Assembly: GCA_008711295.1 (NCBI GenBank)
Contig: VUYV01000044.1
Location: 2,009,750-2,073,749 of the forward strand
Source of the DNA: Anarhynchus alexandrinus
Taxonomy: Eukaryota; Chordata; Aves; Charadriiformes; Charadriidae
Length of the DNA stretch: 64,000 bases
Direction: 5' to 3'
Of this stretch, positions 13,638 through 25,742 are shown piece after piece (positions within the stretch are counted from its first letter, which is position 1; each line of letters starts with the position of its first letter). The position numbers were made by a program, and so were the translations under genes. The notes beneath the pieces are model-generated. The model searched no databases. It was not told the DNA's origin and worked only from the letters and a program-made list of their open reading frames with translations.

Positions 13638-16432
13638 CAGTTTTAGAAAACCTACACATGGCAGACCTTTCACAGAGCCTGGCAGTGATCTGTGGAGTAG
13701 AGAATGCACTTCAAATGAATCAGTGCTTCTCTACCTGAATATTGACATGCAGGAGTAAGAAAGGGAAAGAAAGGGATCTCTAGGACTGACTGTGCACGTA
13801 AAGAACCTTTCAAGTTTGAACAAACTCCAAAGACCCTCCCTGGTAGGACAAGGGCCACACACAGAGCAAACATCCCCTTCTACCCTCAAGTACTCACTCA
13901 TTCTAAATATTATTTCTATTACTGATTTACAAGAGGTTTTGTGCTCTCAGGCTGAAATTCTCCACTGGAGACCTGGGAGTGGAAGACAGAGCCTAACAGC
14001 ATCCTCTGCTCAGCTCACACCTCCCCAGTTCTGTCCTGAAGCAGCACCAGGACAGCCAAACCCCTGAGCAGCACAGGCACTCCAGCCTGTCCCTTTGGTA
14101 CTGGAGGGGACCATGGCCTCCAGCACCAGTTCTCAGGGCAGACACTGAATAAAACATCCCCTTAAACAAGGTACAAAGTTTCCTTAAATCCTTATCAACA
14201 CAAGACCCAAAATGCCAGATCAGCTACATGGACACCGTTTATAAAAATCCGTATTGCAGGAAACAGTATTCCTATAATATGATGCTGTTCTACCACTAGG
14301 CTTCATCTTATTCCTTAAACTTAATTTCTACCCTTCCTACCCTTAACTACAGCCTTGCTCACACCGTATGTTCACTGCAGAAGCTATACATGAATCTTCT
14401 CCCAGAAGCTGGATCTTACTCTCCCAAGACAGAGTCTCACTGTGCTCTGCCCTCTCAGCACGGAGACGGCGAGGCACAGGCAGTAACCAATACCAGAGTG
14501 CCATCTATAGCTATTTCACATGACTTCACAGCAAAGCAGAGTAGAAAATGCACACGCACACTCATTCCCCTTCCTGGCATGAGGAATACCTCTCAGAGAA
14601 ACTTCTGTCATTAAATTCTCTTATTTTCCAGACCTTAATCATAGCAAAAGACGTAACAGTAGCTGCCCTAAGAGGGCCTTTACTTCTCCTGGAATGAGAG
14701 GCGGAACGTGGGGAATAAGGGCCCTCTCCCCACTCTCCCCTAAAAAGGAGAGGCAGAGCATATGCATACAGCCCACTGATTTCTGCTGAGGTGGCCCAAA
14801 GCCAGCTTATAAAACAGACTTGTTACAGCTATAAGAATACATCTTCTCATTTAATACTGTGTGAAAAGATGCTAGAACAGGTTTGCATTTTTAGGGCCAG
14901 GAACTTAGCATAAAGCAAAAAGAGATGGAAATTACATTCTCCCCGCAGTGCACATCCCAGGACCGATAAATGAGCCATCACTACCAGCTCTCTCCAAGGG
15001 ACACCGAGTTCCTGGGGAGGCGTTTCACGGCAGTGCTGAGCTGACCCCTCCGGACAGAAAGTCTCATGGCTAACCCCAGCAATGCAGCCTGAGGAAACAG
15101 GTTTTGAACAGGTGATGTGGCAGATGGCATCCCTGTCCCCTTCTGCTTCTGCCTCTGAGTCAACCCGTGCTGGCCGTGGCCAGTGAATCTGTACAGCCAC
15201 CCTCCTCCTTGGGGACGCCCAAGCACAGAGAGAGCTGTCAGTGGCACTCTGCTGATCCCTCCACCATCCCTTTGGGGTCACAACACAACCCTCTCCACGT
15301 GAGTGATTACAGGCTCCACTGCATGCTTGGCTGTAATGGCGAATACGTCCAAAAAACCTAGCCAAACAAAAACCCCACCAGTTCAGAGTCAGACAACCCC
15401 TCTTACACATCCCAACCAAGCCAGCAAAGCGCTGTCAGGTGTCTGCTGGCTTCTAGCGTCAGAAACTGCCAAGGAACGGTTATGCAGCTATTTCCAGGGG
15501 CTGCATCCAGCATTCCCACCCAGCCACGCTCCACCTAGGAACACAGAGGGAATCTTGGTGCCAGGACTCAGGTCTGCAGGACATCCTCCGCCCCTGTGCT
15601 AACACGGGTATCTAACAGGGTTCCTCGGTACCCTCTAACGGACCACACAGATTCTTGTTATTTTTCAGTAAGCTTCTACCAGCTTCTGCGGCCCCGCTGT
15701 GGGACCACACGCACACCCACCACTCCCAGTGGTGCAAGGGACACACACAGCAGACCACACAGGAGAGGAAGAGGCCTCTCCTCTCCATCACAGAGCTGCC
15801 TTGTGGGAAGGTTCACCATGAATATATCAGTTAGCATAAGTGCACTAATATGAAAACAGGCTGTTCCTTTTTAGACGTGCTGGTTGGTAGCATCTATTTT
15901 GATTAACAGTTTGTTTATTGGGGTTTGGGGTTTACACATGCTGCTTGCAAGGACCCGCAACTGCATCACTACAGCAGCTCAGTCTTGCCTAACTAGAAGG
16001 TAAAGTCCAGAGCAGAGTTTACACATGTGCAATGAATGTTGAGACATGCAGAGATCACTGCTTCAGTGAAGACAGCTCACCGGTACTGGCCATGCTTTAT
16101 AGAAAGCTGGTCTGTGGAAATTTCAGGTAAGGCAGTTAAATTAAAGCATGTTGCACACAAAGCTACAAAACAGATTTTACTTACTCTGGGGGAAAGCAAC
16201 ATTTTTCACTAAGGAGCTGATGAGCGGTTGTGGGTTGATTTTTCTTTTTCTTTTTTTAAAGCAGGTTGATGATGAAAAATCTCAGAACAGTATGACTATC
16301 ATGAGAATGATTTCTAAAAGCAGGAAGCATGACAGCCCCACACCCACAACAGCAGAAGCAGCTGCCACATGCAAGTTGTCAGCCACACACTGCAGGTCTG
16401 ATCCTGCACTACTTAAAGCTACTTGGAGCTTT
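13638..16432. other. Intergenic stretch, no gene recognised
   Basis: No supported gene. The 190-codon minus-strand frame at 14,847-15,419 has no recognisable domain and looks like non-coding sequence. A pyrimidine tract ending at about 16,263 precedes an open plus-strand stretch to 16,543 that could in principle be an exon, but no family or partner exon is visible. Confidence 0.45.
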
Positions 16433-17143
16433 GACATTGTCTTCAATGCAGTGAACTGCACAATGCAGAATTTGCTAAAAGCCCAGTATAAGGAAAAACA
16501 AATGGGTGGTATTACCCAAGACAGAAGGTATTTGATATCCTAGTCTCAAAGCAGGAACTGCTATGATAGAGCCCAGCCTGAACAGAAGTACTAGGACCAC
16601 CACCACTTACACTCAGGATCTGCAGCACTAAGAAAGGATCCCACCAATAAGAAATAACAGTAATTAAAACAATCTCTAACCTCATCTGAATTTCCCTTCA
16701 ATACGACTTCAGTGCCTCCCAGATTCTAAATGCTGGAAGAGAAATTTCATCTTGATGCTAAGGAAAAAAAAAAAAAAACAGAGCAGGTNGACATTGTCTT
16801 CAATGCAGTGAACTGCACAATGCAGAATTTGCTAAAAGCCCAGTATAAGGAAAAACAAATGGGTGGTATTACCCAAGACAGAAGGTATTTGATATCCTAG
16901 TCTCAAAGCAGGAACTGCTATGATAGAGCCCAGCCTGAACAGAAGTACTAGGACCACCACCACTTACACTCAGGATCTGCAGCACTAAGAAAGGATCCCA
17001 CCAATAAGAAATAACAGTAATTAAAACAATCTCTAACCTCATCTGAATTTCCCTTCAATACGACTTCAGTGCCTCCCAGATTCTAAATGCTGGAAGAGAA
17101 ATTTCATCTTGATGCTAAGGAAAAAAAAAAAATCAGAGCAGGT
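16433..17143. repeat. 357-bp tandem duplication with an N at the junction
   Basis: Copy 1 (16433-16788) and copy 2 (16790-17143) are identical by eye apart from the poly-A run near their right end: 15 A in copy 1 against 12 A plus a T in copy 2. A single N at 16789 separates them. Identity this high with an N exactly at the junction is the signature of two overlapping contig ends that failed to merge, so this is most likely an assembly artefact rather than a biological repeat. Confidence 0.95.
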
Positions 17144-19770
17144 TGTTTCATTTTTATCTGGAACATTTCCACCTGCCCACCTCTCTTCTGCACAGAGCCT
17201 TTCCAAGTTCAGTGGAAGTCCATGTCTGGCTTTAAGCACAGGCAACATAGGAAGCTGCTGGGTGTCAGGAAGATTTCCATAGCCCCTTTGCCTCTGCTAC
17301 CGCAGTGGAAAGCCAGATCTGCTCCTGCCAGCTGAGAGAGAATCAGGAGTAGGGACAGCTGATTATAGTGGTAGAGCAGCTGTAATCACAGCCTCTGACC
17401 CTGCTGCTCCCCGGGGTAAGGAAACAGCAAACCCAGCTCTCCAGGAAGGCGTCTGTGGCAGTATGGCCCAGATGGGGGAAGCATTTTGCCTGCATTTGAA
17501 AAATCAGGGAGCAACTCTGCCTTACAAAATGGCAGAAACCAACTGGCAGGACCCCACTGTCCCCAAGCGAGGCAGTGTCTCCCCTGCTTGCAGGGGCTCC
17601 TAAGGAGATGAGATCCTTTCTTTTGCAGAGGTCAGGGCAGCAAAGCAGCTGTTCCAAAAAAAGCAACAACATATAGCAATCACGGAGCCCCCATAGCCTG
17701 TGTCACACTGTGCAAGTGGCAAAAGCAGTGCAGGAGGGGAAAAATAAGGACTTGTAAGGATTGCTCCACTTGGGCACTGCTACGTGCCGTAAATTCCTGG
17801 TTACAGGTCAATCATCCCCACAGCTCTACATGGACAGCCTGGTGTTACAATCGCCTTTTCTGACTTTGGCAGAGCCTGACCGCAGGCAGCTGCCCATCAG
17901 CGCACCATCTGCCTCTAGTGCTACACAGGTTACCCTGTCGCAGGGCTCGAGATTCCGGTCTGAACCGAGGACCCCCTACACAGTATAAAATATGCTAAGA
18001 TATTTTCAATGCAGAGAGCTTTCAATGCTGTAAGGAACAGCCTTGCTTTCCACACATTAGCACATTGAAATCTGTACAGCAAGCCTGTCAAACAAAGCAG
18101 CTGCTCTCTGGCTCTCCTACACCTCTCCTCAGACGGAGGAGCTTCAATTATGTGCACGTCTGCAGGATTTTAACCTTTTGCCTTCCTCCAGGCACTGCGT
18201 AAGAAGATCTGATGCACTGGTCTGTTCACTTTCACACGGTGGCTCAATGCGAAAGGTTGCCCTCGGAGTCTGTTTTTCACATCAGGGGTGTAGGAGTACA
18301 AAACCAGAAAGCTACTTAATTACTGCTTCCCTGCCCCTACATTTTCAGACCGGCAAGACAAGTTAAAGAAAGTATTTTCTAGGGGAATATGATCAACCAT
18401 AGAAAAAAGTAATTAAAAGTAACTGCAATGTCCATTTTTACTTAATTTTATACAAGAGCTCTAAGACATTTACATACTTACAATCTTTAGATGAACACAA
18501 CCGCATTCCATGATTTTCAGAAGGAAGCATGAAACGTCCTTCACAAATAACAGTCAGGAACATTTGTAGCCCAACTCAGTTGCTGCTTCCATACTGCAAT
18601 AATGGCCATGCTAAAAGGTCTAATTAACTCCCACTGATTTCAGAGAAGTAACTAAATTATAGCCAAAACAGGTACATCAACATGTTACCTTAACATGCAG
18701 TCACCTCCTGCTTTTCTCTCAGTCACTCTGGCAACATATCAATTATGACCATGCTCAGATTAGCTCCTGTTTCTAAACAAATACTGGAAAGGTGACTCTT
18801 TTCCCCTAAAAAGATTCTACAGGATAATTAGCAACATGTACTAAATGCTTGTAATCCACAGTTGTCTTCCAGAAAAAATAAATTTAAGGAGCTGTCAGTT
18901 CAAACCATCAAATCTAAACTACTTGGCAGTGTATTGAACCTTTAAACTTCCATTGAGAGCAAAAGACACAGCAGACACACATATAGGTCTGTAATCAGAA
19001 ATGTCAGCTAGTAAGACAGCATAAAGTCTTGTTTTTTATGCAGCACAAGAAGCACAAGAAGCATAGCAGTGTAAGATAAGATTTCCAGCAGGAATTTTTT
19101 AGCTACCTTGTGCCTGATTTTTACAATCATCCCTGTTACTTCCAGTAACCTCAACAGATCGTAAGATCAGAGGACTTGTAGGAATGGCACGTCAATAGTT
19201 TAAGCATTCACCTGACATGCTTTAACACAAAGAACAAACAAACAAACAAAAAAATCTAGTTTGGAACTTGAGAAACTATCCTGCTCCAGAGGCGGCAGGA
19301 TGAAAAAGCAACCAGAAGGCCTAACTCAAGTGCCAAAAAGTACCATCAGTAGTACCGCACATCTTCTGCGAGATGCAGCTTACATCAGGAAGCTCGTTAG
19401 AAAAAGTGCATATGATACCGAGAGTCAAGGCTGGAAATCAATGTAGGTTAGGTCCACACCGCACAGAAGCCTGCTCTCTACCCCGCGTTAGTCTGTCTGC
19501 TGCAGACTGCTGACATATTGGCTTACATGCTCTTATGGAACAAACTGAGTCATGCTGCTAAGACTTGAAAATAAACGTTTTTAAAAAAGCTCCGCATTCT
19601 GCAGGCAGTAGGTCCAATGTCATAAAGCCGAGGCTCACCATACATACACTTTTGCCCATTTCGCCCCCAAGGTTACCTTTGTGTACCAACTCATTTCTGC
19701 ATGCAAAACGCAGTTGTGAAACAGACAGCTACATGCACTCAACTTTAAGAAAAGAGCCTTTTCTTAAAGG
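17144..19770. other. Intergenic stretch, no gene recognised
   Basis: Gene-poor sequence between the duplicated block and the putative SPATA2 3' end. No supported exon on either strand. Confidence 0.45.
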
Positions 19771-19774
19771 CCTC

Positions 19775-19780
19775 TTTATT
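19775..19780 (-). terminator. SPATA2: Candidate SPATA2 polyadenylation signal
   Basis: AATAAA on the minus strand about 2.5 kb downstream of the SPATA2 stop. It would give a 3' UTR of a length usual for this gene in other vertebrates. Other minus-strand AATAAA hexamers lie closer (near 21,443 and 21,935), so alternative shorter 3' UTRs are possible. The choice is inferred, not shown. Confidence 0.4.
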
Positions 19781-22293
19781 TTTAAAGTCCTTCAAAACAT
19801 AAATTAATTTAAACAAATCAGATGCAAAACACCTGCGTTTTAAATTAGCATATATTTTACTGTATCAATCACAGCAACCTCATACAGTAAGATACACAAA
19901 AATAGAGCATGGTATCACTTCAATTCAACACAGTTTTGTACTACAGTATTCCATGACATATATACACAGGACTTTTCTTTTTCAAAGCAAGTATAGTCCC
20001 TGCTATGTTCACCATAAAAATTACGTGGCATCACAGTTTTAGTTATTCACTGTAGTGTGAGTAGCCATATGGAAATTGAACTAGTGAACTACAAGATACA
20101 CTGTATAAGCAGCCAAACAGGCATGACATTTCAGAAGATGAACAAAAACAAAATAACCACCAAAATGAAAACCACCCTTAGACTGTGTTTTAATAGTAAA
20201 ATTGTTTTTAAATTCTTCATTATATACATAATGTATCTACATTTGTGTCATATTTATATATATATATATTTATAAAAAACCATACAAGATTTTGAAAACC
20301 TTAAAATCATTCACCTAAACAATATTCACCCCAACCTTCAGGGTCAGAAAGGCAGTACTTGCCTATAACATTATGCTCAGTCGCAGTCGCTTGATTCGGA
20401 GATTCCCCTGATTGCTAAACACACACCATTCACTTTGTTTCTTAGTGCAAACTGTACAGTAACTTATTGTTCTCAGCCCTCTGTAAGACTCGGGTTTCAT
20501 CTTATTTCCATAATACTTCTGACACCCATTTATGGCTAAAATTATTTTAGTTATTTTACAACATTAGCCTATATAGTTTCCCCCTCTACCTACCTCAAGC
20601 CCTCCCCCCACCCAAAAAAATGTAAGACAAATGATCATTCATGCATGTTTCTGTCACACAGGGATCAATGGACATTTAAGTTTAGAAGCCTAGACTCTAA
20701 CAGTGTTTAAAAAAACCCTAAGTGAATAATTTTAGTGCAAAGTGGACTACATAGTTTACATCTCAGCTAGAGTTCTTTACAGATATTTTAAACACATTTA
20801 ATTCTGCACATCAGATTAGGTTGCCCGATACTTTGTTCTAACTAGCTAGTTGGAATAAGGAAGTTAGAAGGATTCTTGTGGGTTTCCTTTTAGTAAAAAA
20901 CTAGAGCCTATTCGTAATCGGGTGGTGTTTGGGGATCAAACTGTACAGAACCTAGCACAACGGAGTCCTGGTTCTCGGCTAGGGTTCCTAGTGCTACAGT
21001 AACACAGATAAATATCATTATCTGATTCACATCCATAACTGATGGGTTTACTTTAACAGGAGTCACAAATGAGCTCTGATTTTTAACCAGGCCAGTGCTT
21101 TACTTGCTGGACTACACTACAGACTTTGCAGTGAATTTGGAAGCAAGCGTAACATTTATACTTACAATTTTCATAACCACAAAGGAAAAGCGTGCACTGA
21201 GAACCAAAATCCTGCAATTCTTAGACAAGACTCCACTTCGACTAGTGGTAGCCTTATCAGAGGAAAAAAACGTCAGATTAAAAACAAAAAATTGATCAGA
21301 GCCAAGAACATCAGTCTGCCACAGTGACTATAATAAGCTATGAAATACAGTACAAGGAAAAACAAAAAGTCACCTGAACAAATAACCCAGAGACCTCATA
21401 GTTATAATGATTCTACCACTTTTAAGAACTCAACATATTAAATATTTATTAAAAATAAACTGTTTCCAAATTACCTATTTACAGTACAAAGAACAGTACT
21501 TAATACATGTGCAACAGAAAGTAAAGAAAATCAGTACTCATCTGGAAGGACAACACTCTAGGCATAATTTAAGTGACATGAATACAGGTTCACCTTTTTA
21601 AAATACCATACAGTAAAACCCAGTAGGATGATATTGGCAACACCAGAAAATAAAGCACGTATTGTCCGGATTCAGATTATATAAACTTGAGATAAACAAC
21701 TGGGAGATCAGGGGAGAAGGAAAAAACAAAGACGAAAGGAAGAGATGCTGTGGTGTTTGCATTTTGGAGATCAAGAAATGCAGACACACTTCAAAAAATA
21801 GTCCTTGTTGGCAAAACAAGCCATTCACATATTTCTTGCACATTCTGAAGTCATACTTTATCAAAAACCGGCAGTAGTTCCACCACTCATAGAAAATGAG
21901 AATCTTAGACTTTCTTTTCAAGCCTTGCATGGTTTTATTTGGGCAAGGAGATGACTGCAATGGAATAGAAAGGTGTGATGTCACTTTTCCAAAATACAAC
22001 AGCTGCCAAGTTTTAAAGAAAAATGTGCTCTTCTCCCCCATTTAAATTGAAAAGTAATGATCATTTAGGAGTTACCTAAATTATAGCAGCATGAAATCTA
22101 ATGTATCTGCAGCATCTGTGAAGCCACAAAAATGAAGAACTGGCACCTGATCACTGAACCATGGTTCCAAATATTTGGACATGTCATTTTGGTAAGAGGT
22201 CAGTGTATTTTCTTATCAGTGGAGTCAGAACTTTAGTTAGGATAGCCCTTTCCCCTCCCCTTTTCCTCCCCCTCCAAAACAGACTAATCAAGT
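19781..22293 (-). other. SPATA2: SPATA2 3' untranslated region (predicted)
   Basis: Sequence downstream of the SPATA2 stop on the minus strand, AT-rich, including a short TA repeat near 20,250-20,275. The 147-codon sense frame at 21,598-22,041 lies inside this UTR and shows no domain; I read it as chance. The extent depends on which polyadenylation signal is used. Confidence 0.45.
20249..20275. repeat. Short TA-rich simple repeat
   Basis: Alternating T/A run flanked by TTTATA repeats, inside the predicted SPATA2 3' UTR. Confidence 0.7.
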
Positions 22294-23547
22294 CTATCTA
22301 TAAACTACATGGGACAGCTGGGACGATTTATAGTTTAACTGATTGTTAGGCATGAATCTGTGAAGCTCGCTTTTTCTACAGCAGGGATCGTAATAGTAAG
22401 CATTGAGGCAAGTGTCACATGAGACTTTTGAACAAAACGTGCAAGTGTTTGCAGCTCCAGATCGGTTACAGAAGCCGCAGCGTGAGGTGCCTGAAGGTTT
22501 GGATTTCGAACTGAACTGAGCAGCTCTCTCTTGACTCTGAGTCTGTGATGTGTACTGAGATTTCTCCCTTAAAGCAGACGCAGGAGACAAGCCATCATTT
22601 GGAAGTGGTTTGATTGAATAGGTGCTCTGTTTCACCGCTGGATATTCCTGCCTGGAGTTAAACAGATTGTCACACTTTTGGCAAACAGAAGTGCCACAAG
22701 GTATGCCACAGTTTTGGCACTTGAGGGAAGCTGTCTCTTTGGCTAGGTGGGTGCGTTTGTGGTAAACAGGGTTGGCATCATTTTTTAACAGCCATACATC
22801 AGGCTTAATAGCTTCTTGTCTTTTAAAATTTAACATACTTCTAGAATCAGGATCAGTATATAAATCTAAGTCCTCTTGAGCAGAAAAATAGGAGCTGTAA
22901 GGGACATTTGTTCTTAGCATGCCATTGTGATGAGATGAAGTTGGCAAGAATTCATCTGAACACCCGTGTGGGGAGCTTGACGTTGTCAGAAGAGAAGGTG
23001 ACGGACGGATAATTTCATCTTTAATATCATCTTCCGCATCAACTAAAATTGGTTCTTTCCTGAGACTCAGTGAGCTCATCAAAGGTGGTTTCTTACTTTC
23101 CCAATAATTATCATATGTGTCCACTGATTTAGAAGGCTTGCTCACCTTTGGCTTGAAATAATCTTTAGAGGCTCGTTCGCTCGCTGATTTCTGGAGTACC
23201 ATTCGTGCCATGGAAGTGTTTAAGTTTTCTTTGCACTCTGCACGCCTTTTCATGGCTTCTGAGCAGCCTCTAATATCTTCATTGCTATTTTTTCGTTCGT
23301 TTATGACATCAATCTCTGAATAACCTTTATCTTTCACTTGCAAGTGAATTTCAAGAAGCTGCTCACATTCCACTTTGGCCAAAAAGAGTTCAAATGAAAC
23401 CATTTTCACTTGAATGGCATCAACCTGCTCTTTGAGTTTATACATTGTTCCCAGTTCTTGGACATAGCCCATGTAGTTCAAAATTTGTCTTACATCATCT
23501 TCAGTTAGAGCAGACTTTACATAATAAACAAAGGGTCCAGTGTAGGT
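22294..23547 (-). CDS. SPATA2: SPATA2 coding exon 2 (terminal)
   Basis: Begins after a strong pyrimidine tract and TTAG acceptor and continues without interruption to the TGA, 417 codons plus stop. It holds the second half of the PUB region, the HOIP-binding tyrosine motif and the C-terminal zinc-binding cysteines. Having most of the protein in one long last exon is the usual SPATA2 structure. Confidence 0.95.
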   Translation of the reverse strand, partial: TYTGPFVYYVKSALTEDDVRQILNYMGYVQELGTMYKLKEQVDAIQVKMVSFELFLAKVECEQLLEIHLQVKDKGYSEIDVINERKNSNEDIRGCSEAMKRRAECKENLNTSMARMVLQKSASERASKDYFKPKVSKPSKSVDTYDNYWESKKPPLMSSLSLRKEPILVDAEDDIKDEIIRPSPSLLTTSSSPHGCSDEFLPTSSHHNGMLRTNVPYSSYFSAQEDLDLYTDPDSRSMLNFKRQEAIKPDVWLLKNDANPVYHKRTHLAKETASLKCQNCGIPCGTSVCQKCDNLFNSRQEYPAVKQSTYSIKPLPNDGLSPASALREKSQYTSQTQSQERAAQFSSKSKPSGTSRCGFCNRSGAANTCTFCSKVSCDTCLNAYYYDPCCRKSELHRFMPNNQLNYKSSQLSHVVYR

Positions 23548-25634
23548 CTAAGGGGAGTGGGGGGGAAATAAAAGGAAAACTAGGTTACAAATTCAGTGGT
23601 GGACTAGATGTTCAGATAATTCAGTGACAGATACTACACAATTAATTAGAATAATAACAACAGTGAACACATGCAACTCCCATGGCAAGATGAACTCCAT
23701 TTCTGCATCCCTCCTGTTCAGCAGATGGAAATTCCGCATGAGGCAAATTCAAAGTAGAAGAGTTTTCATTCAAACTGAAATGCCGATTAGCATAATGTCC
23801 TCCCTGTTGATTTAAATCACTATGCTATCCACTGAGATTAATTTTTATGCATACCAGACATGTTTGCATTTACAAGCAAGTCTACCATGAAAGGTAAAAA
23901 GGCAGAGGATTCATGTGCTGCCCCTGAACAGGGGATAGCCAGAGATAACAGGAACTAGGAATTACTGCAGGAGTACCAAAAGTCCTCTTCAATTCAGCTT
24001 TAAATATACTTGAGGCGTGCACTTTTTTGTGTGCTATTACTATGCAGTTTCAAATGTCTGTTTTATTTAATTTTATGTTAGGTCAAGAACTTCCACTAGA
24101 AAAGCCTCCAAAACAAAGGTATGAGTTTGTGCAAGTTGAAATACCTTCAGCATGTGGCATACCTGAGGTATGTTCTTAAGCCAGATCAAACTGTTTTGGA
24201 TGGCAGGCAAGAGTAGCCTGCCCATCACATCTTTGTATGTAACAGGTGCACAATCAAAGTCAATATCAGCACTGCATCAAGAGATATCCTCAATGCATTG
24301 GCCAATGTTTCAATGGCTAGAACTTAAGCATAATGATGAAGAAGATTTACGGAGAGATCTTGAAGAAAGGTAGTTTCCCCATGGGGAAACAGAGAACACT
24401 CAAATGTTCAAATAACATTCAAATTCTCTACTAAATAATGAAATAGTGTCTTTTTAAGAAAAAGCGAAGTACCCATCACTAGTGCACACAACCTGCAAAT
24501 GACTTTAGACACCTACAACACGAGTGTTTTTATCCAACTTTCAAGTCTCAAAACTGTTCTTGTAAGTCACCTAGAGCATTCATTACTGAAATGCTGTGGC
24601 AGTTTTGAATAAGCATATAAGAACAGGTAAAAGATAAAAATAGAAAAATCAACAGCAGAGAACTCACTATCTGACTTCCAGCACCCAAGTCAAGCAATAT
24701 ACAAGTTCCTACTTTTCCCTCTCAGATCCTGGCATAGGTAAATAAATTGAAAGTACATTAAAATCAAAGCTTTGTGAACTGAGAACTGACAAGCAGATAA
24801 AAGATATTCTGGAAACAATTCTTTCAGAGAAGTTCCTTTACCATTATCATATAACTCGTGGGAACCTCAGCAAAGCATCCACTTGAAAGCATGCATTGGT
24901 TATTAGTACTTGTGCTCCACTAATAGCTGTCGCAAGACAAAAGTCAAACTTTGAGTAAACTTAAACGCAACTTGACCACTCACTCTAGTGAAAGCATCTC
25001 CAAGTAGAAATTAAGGCACTGTAGCAAGGTAGGCTGAACAAAAACCTTAAATAAGCTCTTCTTCTATTTTATGGTTACATTATAAATGCAGATAGTACTT
25101 GTACTTCTGCTCTCAGAATACTCTCACCAGCACAAACTTCACTTATTTACACAGAAACTTTCCTATAGCTTCTGTTTACCAACTGTATATAGACAAATAT
25201 ATACATCATGCTAATAGCTGGGGGAAAAATAAGTCTTTAGAGGAAATGCATGAAACGCGTTACAAGAAAGAAAAAAAGATCATGTTCTCAGCATGGCCAC
25301 ACATAAAATGTCTTACCTTAATATTTTTGAACTCCTTTTTCCAGGGGTAAAGAAAGAGATTAATTCCAACTGTCTCGAGCATGCTGAATGCATTACGGAG
25401 AGAATGTAAACTTGAGGATTTCACAGATCTCAGTGAGTTTTCAGCCATCTCGTAAAATTTTATCAACCGGAATCTATAAAAGGGATCAATTTTGGGAAGG
25501 CAAAGTAAGGCTGCCGCTGCCACTCGCAAGTACTCATCATTAATAGGACGCTGCTTGTTGTCAGAGGCACTCAGTTTGCATTCATGGAACTGTACATACT
25601 TCCTAAATAAATCGTCTTTATATTTTGTATCCAT
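22294..25634 (-). CDS. SPATA2: SPATA2, CYLD-HOIP adaptor (complete, 2 coding exons)
   Basis: SPATA2 is a cytoplasmic scaffold. In the known family its N-terminal PUB domain binds the USP domain of the deubiquitinase CYLD, and a short PUB-interacting motif binds HOIP of LUBAC, bringing CYLD to TNF-receptor and NOD2 complexes. The two exons (25634-25317 and 23547-22294) join in phase 0 to give 523 residues, close to the usual mammalian length (about 520). Visible landmarks: PUB region in roughly residues 1-215, including [19 protein letters not shown] and the exon-junction peptide [15 protein letters not shown]-interacting motif DLDLYTDP with its tyrosine at about 336; a CxxC pair cluster at about 383-398; a Cys-rich zinc-binding end (RCGFCNR ... 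CDTC) at about 462-495; conserved C-terminus QLSHVVYR. An in-frame TAA seven codons upstream of the ATG fixes the start. Identification is very secure. Confidence 0.97.
23548..25316 (-). other. SPATA2: SPATA2 intron between coding exons
   Basis: 1,769-bp GT-AG intron: donor AAG|GTAAGA, acceptor CCTTAG|ACC. No coding content is supported inside it. Confidence 0.9.
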
Positions 25635-25742
25635 TGAAATCAGTTTTTATGTCACACTTGGGCAGCTACCTCGTCTCTTTCATGGTTATTCAGCAGTAGG
25701 TTGATTATCTGGCATTAAGAATCTTCAGTAATGGCAACTCTT
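25317..25742 (-). CDS. SPATA2: SPATA2 coding exon 1 with 5' UTR part
   Basis: Coding part 25317-25634 (106 codons, starting [18 protein letters not shown]). The acceptor that opens this exon is predicted at 25743-25744, where 'tttttattccag' precedes the exon on the minus strand, leaving 108 bases of 5' UTR before the ATG. The mammalian protein has a few extra residues ahead of the MDTK start. Here an in-frame TAA excludes that extension. Confidence 0.88.

Noticed and set aside
14847..15419. 190-codon minus-strand frame
   Set aside because: Irregular Cys/Trp/Arg-rich residue pattern and no domain; it reads like non-coding DNA.
16148..16543. Plus-strand 131-codon frame with a pyrimidine tract and AG at about 16,263
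   Set aside because: A possible acceptor is present but no partner exon, donor logic or known family; part of it lies in the duplicated block.
21598..22041. 147-codon sense frame in the SPATA2 3' UTR
   Set aside because: Phe/Leu-rich composition typical of T-rich UTR sequence, no domain, downstream of the real stop.
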